From Bacteroidota bacterium (GTDB lineage Bacteria; Bacteroidota; Bacteroidia; Flavobacteriales; Weeksellaceae), in NCBI GenBank assembly GCA_023394415.1, contig JAEXAR010000034.1:1-64000 (forward strand): 64,000 nucleotides of DNA, written 5' to 3'. The notes under the pieces were generated by a model. The model made no database searches. It saw only the letters and a program-made list of their open reading frames with translations, and had not been told where the DNA came from. Shown here one piece after another: positions 58,781-64,000 of the stretch (position 1 is its first letter; each line of letters opens with the position of its first letter). The translations under genes and the position numbers were made by a program.

Positions 58781-60874
58781 ATGACGTATCAGTTTAATCC
58801 GAGAGATATAACGTGGCTTGCTTTTAATGAAAGGGTTTTGCAGGAAGCGATGGACGAGAGCGTTCCATTGCCTTTACGCATAAGGTTTCTTGGGATTTTT
58901 TCCAATAATTTAGATGAGTTTTTTAGAGTTCGTGTTGCGGGACTTAAACGTGCTATGGATTTTAAAAATAAGGTTTTAAGCGAAAGTTTTTATCAACCGC
59001 CTTCTAAAATTCTAAAAAACATTACCGATACTGTAATACAGCAACAGGATAATTTTGCCAAAACCTGGAGCCAAATTCAGGGTGAAATGGCGGAAAAAAA
59101 TGTTTTCATCAAAACTCATAAAAACCTCACCAAAGAACAGCGAGAATTTGTACGGAATTATTTTGATGAAGAAGTGGAAAGTAATGTCATCCCGATTTTG
59201 CTCCACGAGAATACAACAATGCCTTATCTACGAGATAAAAGTTTGTACATAGGTATTGCGATGCGCAAAAAAGAATGGCAGTACAAAAGCAGTTATGCTA
59301 TTATTGAAGTTCCTTCTCGTGTTTTAGGGCGATTTGTACTTTTGCCTTCGGAAAATGGTGAAAAAAATGTGATGCTTTTGGAAGACGTCATTATCTTTAA
59401 TCTTCCTTATATTTTTTCTTATTTTGGATATGATGATTTTGAGGCGCATTGTTTCAAAGTAACCAAAGATGCGGAGTTCGACTTGGATAATGATATTCGC
59501 ACCACATTAGTTGAAAAGATAGAAAAAGCTGTGAAAAACCGTCGTAAAGGGAAGCCAACACGTTTCACTTTCGATAGAAATATGGATAAGGCTTTGCTCG
59601 AATTTTTGATTAAAAAGCTTAACCTCAGTTCAAGAGACAGCATTATTCCCGGAGGTAAAATTCATAATTTTAAGCATTTTATGGAATTTCCGGATGTTTT
59701 CAGAGCTATAAAAAAACCTGAAGAACGCACCTCCTTCTCGCATCCTGATTTTGCAGAAGGTGAAAGAGTGACGGATGTTGTTTTGAAGAAAGACATTCTT
59801 TTAACCTTTCCTTATCATTCTTATGTTCCTGTAATTGACTTGCTTCGGGAATCTGCAATGGATCCTGATGTGAAAACCATACAAATCACTGCGTACCGAT
59901 TGGCATCCAACTCAAAAATTGTAAATGCATTGATTAACGCTGCCCGAAACGGAAAAGAAGTAACGGTAATGGTGGAACTTCGAGCCAGATTCGATGAAGA
60001 AAACAACCTAAAATGGAAAGAAAGGCTGGAAGTAGAAGGTGTAAAAGTGTTGGTTGGGATTCCCAATAAAAAGGTGCACGCTAAACTTTGCGTCATCAAA
60101 AAAAGAGTGAATAACAAAACCATACAGTATGGTTTTGTAAGCACCGGAAACTTTAATGAAAAAACCGCAAAAATATATGGTGATAATCTGCTGATGACTT
60201 CTAACAGAGCCATTATGGCAGATATCAATAAAGTATTCAACCTTTTCAGAAAGCCAAAAACCAATCCTGAAGAAGCCTTAAAAAGTTGCAAAACACTAGT
60301 GGTTTGTCCAAGATTTATGCGTGAAAAAATTGAATGGCACATCAACAAAGAAATTTCTGAAGCCAAAGCCGGCCGTAAAGCGATGATGATTATTAAAGTT
60401 AATTCATTAAGCGACAGAGGATTAATCATCAAATTATACGAGGCAGCACAAGCAGGAGTTACGATTAAATTGATTGTTCGTGGTATTTTTTGTGCGGTAA
60501 ATGATAAGAGTTTCAAAAAACCAATTGAAGCCATCAGTATTGTAGATGAATATCTAGAACATTCTAGAGTGATGTACTTTTATAACAAAGGCCAGGAAGA
60601 TACATACATTTCTTCTGCAGACTGGATGACAAGAAATTTGGATTACCGTGTAGAAGCCGCTGTAAAAATCACTGAAAAATCACTAAAAAAAGAGCTGAAA
60701 GATTTGCTTGAAATTCAACTAAAAGACAACATTAAAGCAAGAATTTTAGACAACAAGCTAAAAAATAAATACGTTAAAAAGGAAGGCAAAGAGTTTCGTT
60801 CACAAATTGAAACTTATAAATATTTGAAAAGTAAAGCCGACGACCAAAACAACTCTTCAAGAAAAGCCTTGTAA
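58781..60874 (+). CDS. ppk1: Polyphosphate kinase 1
   Basis: Reversibly polymerises ATP gamma-phosphate into polyphosphate at the membrane periphery. The 697-residue sequence has the N-terminal helical domain (INWLAFNERVL-type start: ITWLAFNERVLQEA), LRIRFLGIFSNNLDEFFRVRVAG, the phosphotransfer His in NKKVHAKLCVIKKR, the second catalytic His in YLEHSRVMYFYNKG and TRNLDYRVEAAVKI. Length is normal. It is followed 28 bp later by an exopolyphosphatase gene, giving a make-and-degrade pair. Confidence 0.96.
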   Translation: MTYQFNPRDITWLAFNERVLQEAMDESVPLPLRIRFLGIFSNNLDEFFRVRVAGLKRAMDFKNKVLSESFYQPPSKILKNITDTVIQQQDNFAKTWSQIQGEMAEKNVFIKTHKNLTKEQREFVRNYFDEEVESNVIPILLHENTTMPYLRDKSLYIGIAMRKKEWQYKSSYAIIEVPSRVLGRFVLLPSENGEKNVMLLEDVIIFNLPYIFSYFGYDDFEAHCFKVTKDAEFDLDNDIRTTLVEKIEKAVKNRRKGKPTRFTFDRNMDKALLEFLIKKLNLSSRDSIIPGGKIHNFKHFMEFPDVFRAIKKPEERTSFSHPDFAEGERVTDVVLKKDILLTFPYHSYVPVIDLLRESAMDPDVKTIQITAYRLASNSKIVNALINAARNGKEVTVMVELRARFDEENNLKWKERLEVEGVKVLVGIPNKKVHAKLCVIKKRVNNKTIQYGFVSTGNFNEKTAKIYGDNLLMTSNRAIMADINKVFNLFRKPKTNPEEALKSCKTLVVCPRFMREKIEWHINKEISEAKAGRKAMMIIKVNSLSDRGLIIKLYEAAQAGVTIKLIVRGIFCAVNDKSFKKPIEAISIVDEYLEHSRVMYFYNKGQEDTYISSADWMTRNLDYRVEAAVKITEKSLKKELKDLLEIQLKDNIKARILDNKLKNKYVKKEGKEFRSQIETYKYLKSKADDQNNSSRKAL

Positions 60875-60902
60875 AAATTCATAATTTTGTAAAAATTTTG
60901 AG

Positions 60903-61790
60903 ATGAAAATCGCTGCGATAGATATAGGAAGTAATGCTGCAAGATTACTGATTAATGAGGTTACTGAAGCCAAAAAAGGACACCCGGAATTTATAAAACT
61001 AAATCTTTTGAGGATTCCGTTACGTTTGGGTATGGATGTTTTCAGCTATGGTGAAATACGAGAAGAGCGGGAGAAAATGGTAATCGATTCCATGAGAATT
61101 TTCGCTGATCTAATGAAGATTTATAATGTAGAACATTACCGTGCCTGTGCTACTTCTGCAATGCGCGATGCCAAAAATGGTGACGACATTCGTAAAGCAG
61201 TGAAAGAGACTTCGGGAATCAATATTGAGATTATATCCGGAGATGAAGAAGCAAGCTTGATTTACGAAAACCACGTGGCAGAAACACTTGATAAGAATTT
61301 TGGGTATATGTATATTGATGTAGGTGGCGGTTCTACAGAATTGATGTACTTCGAAAACGGAAAAATGAAATACAAAAGGTCTTTCAATATTGGCACAATC
61401 CGTTTACTCAATGGTTTGGTAACCGAAACCCATTGGAAGGAAATGAAAGACGAAATAAAAACCAAGATTATTGGCAAAAAACCAATTATAGCAATTGGTT
61501 CCGGAGGTAACATCAACAAAATTTTCTCTTTGAGCAAAACCAAAGACGGTAAACCTATGTCTTTGAACACTTTGAAAAATTATTATAAAGAATTTTCGGC
61601 TTTATCTGTTGCTGAAAGAATGCACAACTATAATCTGCGTGAAGATCGCGCCGATGTTTTGGTTCCGGCACTTGAAATTTTCACCAAAGTGATGTCTTGG
61701 GCAGAAATTTCTAAAATTTTTGTACCAAAAATTTCTGTAGCAGATGGTTTGGTACACAGCATTTATGATAATCTGAAGAAAAAGAAATAA
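60903..61790 (+). CDS. ppx: Exopolyphosphatase/GppA-type phosphatase
   Basis: Hydrolyses polyphosphate or guanosine pentaphosphate. The 295-residue protein has the actin-like ATPase-fold motifs IAAIDIGSNAARLLI at the start, EHYRACATSAMRDAKNG, GDEEASLIYEN and the phosphate loop YIDVGGGSTELMYFENG. It lacks the C-terminal HD domain of Escherichia coli Ppx, so it is the shorter Ppx/GppA type. Coupling with ppk1 supports polyphosphate as substrate. Confidence 0.93.
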   Translation: MKIAAIDIGSNAARLLINEVTEAKKGHPEFIKLNLLRIPLRLGMDVFSYGEIREEREKMVIDSMRIFADLMKIYNVEHYRACATSAMRDAKNGDDIRKAVKETSGINIEIISGDEEASLIYENHVAETLDKNFGYMYIDVGGGSTELMYFENGKMKYKRSFNIGTIRLLNGLVTETHWKEMKDEIKTKIIGKKPIIAIGSGGNINKIFSLSKTKDGKPMSLNTLKNYYKEFSALSVAERMHNYNLREDRADVLVPALEIFTKVMSWAEISKIFVPKISVADGLVHSIYDNLKKKK

Positions 61791-61797
61791 AAGTATT

Positions 61798-62529
61798 ATG
61801 AAAAATTATGCGATACTAGTTTCCTCATTGGTTTTGTTTTACAGTTGCTCTGAAAGCAAGGAAACAGATAGCCAGCAAGTTATTCCTACGGTAACTGATG
61901 AACAGAAAGTTTCAATTGAATTTCCACAAATGTCTGAAATAGACAGCTCTGGTGTTATCATGATGCCTTTAAGAATTGGTAATACCATTAATAATTCTAA
62001 AATAAGCGGATCATTTGATTCTAAAAAGGAAGATTATTTTTGGAATATTGTATTTGTAGACACCAACACCAATGATAAATATCCATTAAGTACTGATAAG
62101 CTACTCATATCTAATTACGATAGTGATTATGGCTCTTCTTACAGCGCCTCAAACGAAAGCTCAGTGAAAGTTGATACCAGTACTAAAAAGTATCTTTTCT
62201 ATAGGATTAGAAGCTTCGATGCCAACAAAAATGGAAATCTTGATTTATCCGATCCCGAATACCTCTTTATTTCTGACAGAAATGGCAAAAATCTTAAGCA
62301 AATTTCCGTACCTAACACACATTTATCGGACTGGATTTATGTAGGTAAAACCAATAAAGTTTATTTTACAGCCTTAGCTGACACTAACAATGATAAGGCT
62401 TTTGATGAAAATGATGAATTGGTAAATTATGAATATGATTTGCAAACCCATCAAAAATCTGAACCATTTTTTAACTCAAATTTCAAGAATTCTTTAAAAG
62501 AAAATTTTAAAAAACATTGGTTAAAATAA
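61798..62529 (+). CDS. Lipoprotein with EF-hand-like Asp loops
   Basis: A 243-residue lipoprotein (lipobox FYSCS, Cys16) encoded 7 bp after the exopolyphosphatase stop. Two Asp/Asn-rich loops, FDANKNGNLDLSDPEYLFIS (about 141-160) and LADTNNDKAFDENDELVNY (about 198-217), match the DxNxDGxxDxxD pattern of EF-hand or dockerin-like calcium loops. The remainder is beta-rich with TolB-like phrases (LFISDRNGKNLKQISVP). Function unknown; it might bind calcium at the cell surface. Cotranscription with ppk1-ppx is likely because of spacing. Confidence 0.78.
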   Translation: MKNYAILVSSLVLFYSCSESKETDSQQVIPTVTDEQKVSIEFPQMSEIDSSGVIMMPLRIGNTINNSKISGSFDSKKEDYFWNIVFVDTNTNDKYPLSTDKLLISNYDSDYGSSYSASNESSVKVDTSTKKYLFYRIRSFDANKNGNLDLSDPEYLFISDRNGKNLKQISVPNTHLSDWIYVGKTNKVYFTALADTNNDKAFDENDELVNYEYDLQTHQKSEPFFNSNFKNSLKENFKKHWLK

Positions 62530-62550
62530 TTAACACTTCAATATTAATTT

Positions 62551-62602
62551 TTGGCTAAAGCCAATTCTTAAATCCAAAAAAAGCGGGCTTTAGCCCGCTT
62601 TA
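62551..62602. repeat. Composite GCTAAAGC palindrome repeat, copy 2, with terminator
   Basis: TTGGCTAAAGCCAA (62551-62564), then AAGCGGGC-TTTA-GCCCGCTT (62581-62600) with flanking A and T runs. The second hairpin is a good bidirectional terminator between the convergent lipoprotein and flotillin genes. The layout repeats that at 29668-29722. Confidence 0.7.
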
Positions 62603-62610
62603 TTGGTATT

Positions 62611-64000
62611 TTATTTTCCTTCAGGATTTTCTGGATTTAGATTTCCTGGTTTCGGAGGTTCCTGTTTTGGTTTTTCCTGTATTTTGGCTTCGAGAATTTT
62701 TTGTGCTACTTCTTTATCTTTACCTTTCAGATAATCCGGCAAGTTTAATCCTGCCATATTAAACAGATCGTTTAAAGGTGGTACTGTTTTCATCATCCCC
62801 GATACAAAATTGGCTGTAGAAGTATGACCATCCGGATTATTACCGCTGTCCCAAACTGTAACTTTATCAATTTTGATGTTTTTAACGGCTTCTACTTGGG
62901 TTTTAACCAAATCAGGGAGCTTTTCAATCAATAATAACTGAAAGGCATTTTGCGCATCTCCACCTGCAGCTTTCACTACCCTGTCATAACCTTCAGCCTG
63001 TTTAGTAAGAATTTCGTAGAGACCTTTTGCTTCGGCTTCCATTTTTGCAAAAATAGCGTCGGCCTCACCTTTTGCTTGTAATCTAATTTTTTCGGCTTCG
63101 GCTTCAGCATCAATAATGGCTTTCTGTTTGGAAATTTCAGCAGGAACAACGATGTTGGCGTTCTGTGTAGAACGTTCTCTTTCGGCTCTTGCAACCTCTG
63201 CTTTTTGCTCTGCTACATAAGATTCTTCCAAAGCTTTAGCTTGTTGCACCTTCTCAGCTGCAATTGCAATTCTTAGCGCTTCTGCTTCTTTTTCACGACG
63301 CTCTGCATCTGAATTGGCAATGGTAATTTTGGCTTCGTTTTCTCCTTTTACCGCTATTGAGTTTGCCAAAGAAGTCGCAATTCTCGATTCCTTTTCGGCT
63401 TCCGCTTTACCAATATTTTCATCCTTAACAGCAGAAGCTATTGAAACCTCTTTATCTTTTTGAGTGATGGCGATTTTTACATCGCGATCTCTCATAGTTT
63501 CAGCAATTACAACATCTTTTTCTCTGTCGGCACTTGCTTTTCCGGTTTCACCGATTTTTTCCTGTTCTGCAACAGAAATTTTCGCTTCATTGATAGCTTT
63601 TGCAGCCGCTTCTTTACCTAAAGCTTCAATATATCCGGACTCGTCTTTAATATCGGTTACGTTAACGTTGATGAGTTTAAGACCAATTTTTTTAAGTTCG
63701 GTATCGACGTTTTTAGAAATATTATCAAGAAATTTATCTCTGTCAGAATTAATCTCCTCAATTGTCATCGTCGCTATTACCAAACGTAATTGCCCAAACA
63801 GAATATCTTTTGATAATTCCTGAATCTGCTCTTGTGTTAAACCTAGCAATCTTTCAGCAGCATTTCCCATTGAATCCGGCTCTGTAGAAATCGCAATCGT
63901 AAAACGGCAAGGCACGTCCACACGGATATTTTGTCTGGAAAGAGCGTTAGTAAGGTTGGCTTCAATGGAAATAGGTTTCAAATCCAAATAAGCATAATCC
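62611..64000 (-). CDS. Flotillin-family SPFH protein (partial)
   Basis: The C-terminal part of a flotillin; the reading frame remains open at the right edge (..DYAYLDLKPISIEANLTNAL), so the start and the N-terminal membrane hairpin lie outside the window. Seen are the end of the SPFH/PHB domain (RQNIRVDVPCRFTIAISTEP, DILFGQLRLVIATMTIEEI), a long Ala/Glu/Lys-rich coiled coil with EAEK and REKEAEALR-type repeats (about 150-360 of the visible part), and a Pro-rich tail (PKQEPPKPGNLNPENPEGK). Flotillins organise lipid-protein membrane domains. It would normally be about 500 residues or more. Confidence 0.9.
   Translation of the reverse strand, partial: DYAYLDLKPISIEANLTNALSRQNIRVDVPCRFTIAISTEPDSMGNAAERLLGLTQEQIQELSKDILFGQLRLVIATMTIEEINSDRDKFLDNISKNVDTELKKIGLKLINVNVTDIKDESGYIEALGKEAAAKAINEAKISVAEQEKIGETGKASADREKDVVIAETMRDRDVKIAITQKDKEVSIASAVKDENIGKAEAEKESRIATSLANSIAVKGENEAKITIANSDAERREKEAEALRIAIAAEKVQQAKALEESYVAEQKAEVARAERERSTQNANIVVPAEISKQKAIIDAEAEAEKIRLQAKGEADAIFAKMEAEAKGLYEILTKQAEGYDRVVKAAGGDAQNAFQLLLIEKLPDLVKTQVEAVKNIKIDKVTVWDSGNNPDGHTSTANFVSGMMKTVPPLNDLFNMAGLNLPDYLKGKDKEVAQKILEAKIQEKPKQEPPKPGNLNPENPEGK

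Overview
The window looks like a chromosome segment of a Flavobacteriia member, most like the Chryseobacterium/Kaistella/Epilithonimonas group (Weeksellaceae). This is inferred from low GC, the Bacteroidetes -7 promoter box TAnnTTTG in front of many genes, gliding-motility genes gldB-gldC, a type IX secretion substrate with SprB repeats, PafA-type alkaline phosphatase, HMG-CoA synthase and many short-tailed lipoproteins. I saw no rRNA, tRNA, insertion sequence, phage or CRISPR array. Most genes are housekeeping genes in short operons separated by clear hairpin terminators.

Layout. 0-11 kb: two unknown AT-rich genes, HMG-CoA synthase, M1 aminopeptidase, thyA, a GreA-like protein, a GH13 lipoprotein, a pRiA4b ORF-3-like protein and a PhoR/PhoB-like two-component pair. 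11-15 kb: a TonB-dependent receptor and a beta-helix lipoprotein, probably one uptake system. 15-22 kb: a barnase/barstar pair, nadE, gldB-gldC, cystathionine gamma-synthase, a DinB-like protein, tsaC and cca. 22-36 kb: a BtuB-type receptor under a cobalamin riboswitch, cytidine deaminase, an OYE-type reductase, hemL, a LysM glucosaminidase, an ECF sigma with a membrane partner, rpoN and asnS. 36-48 kb: pafA, mdh, cysE-cysK, a large SprB-repeat T9SS protein, a nucleoid-associated protein, a decayed toxin-antitoxin locus and dnaK.

48-58.7 kb is the most coherent functional region: a clade II-type nitrous oxide reductase cluster (cytochrome c, lipoprotein NosZ, a membrane protein, nosL, nosD, nosF, nosY), followed by a fasciclin lipoprotein, a polytopic His-containing membrane protein and a Crp/Fnr-family regulator. 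Palindromes of the form TGA(T/C)-N4-(A/G)TCA lie at almost the same distance (36.5-38.5 bp from site centre to the end of the -7 box) upstream of the nos promoter, the divergent cytochrome gene, the fasciclin gene and the membrane-protein gene. This suggests a local FNR/DNR-like regulon run by the neighbouring regulator.

58.7-64 kb: polyphosphate kinase and exopolyphosphatase, a lipoprotein with Asp-rich EF-hand-like loops, and a flotillin gene that runs off the right edge. With pafA and the PhoR/PhoB-like pair, phosphate handling is a second theme. Small genes below usual ORF cut-offs (a DUF5522 protein, an antitoxin-like protein, a 42-residue membrane peptide) and several dispersed palindromic repeats are also recorded.
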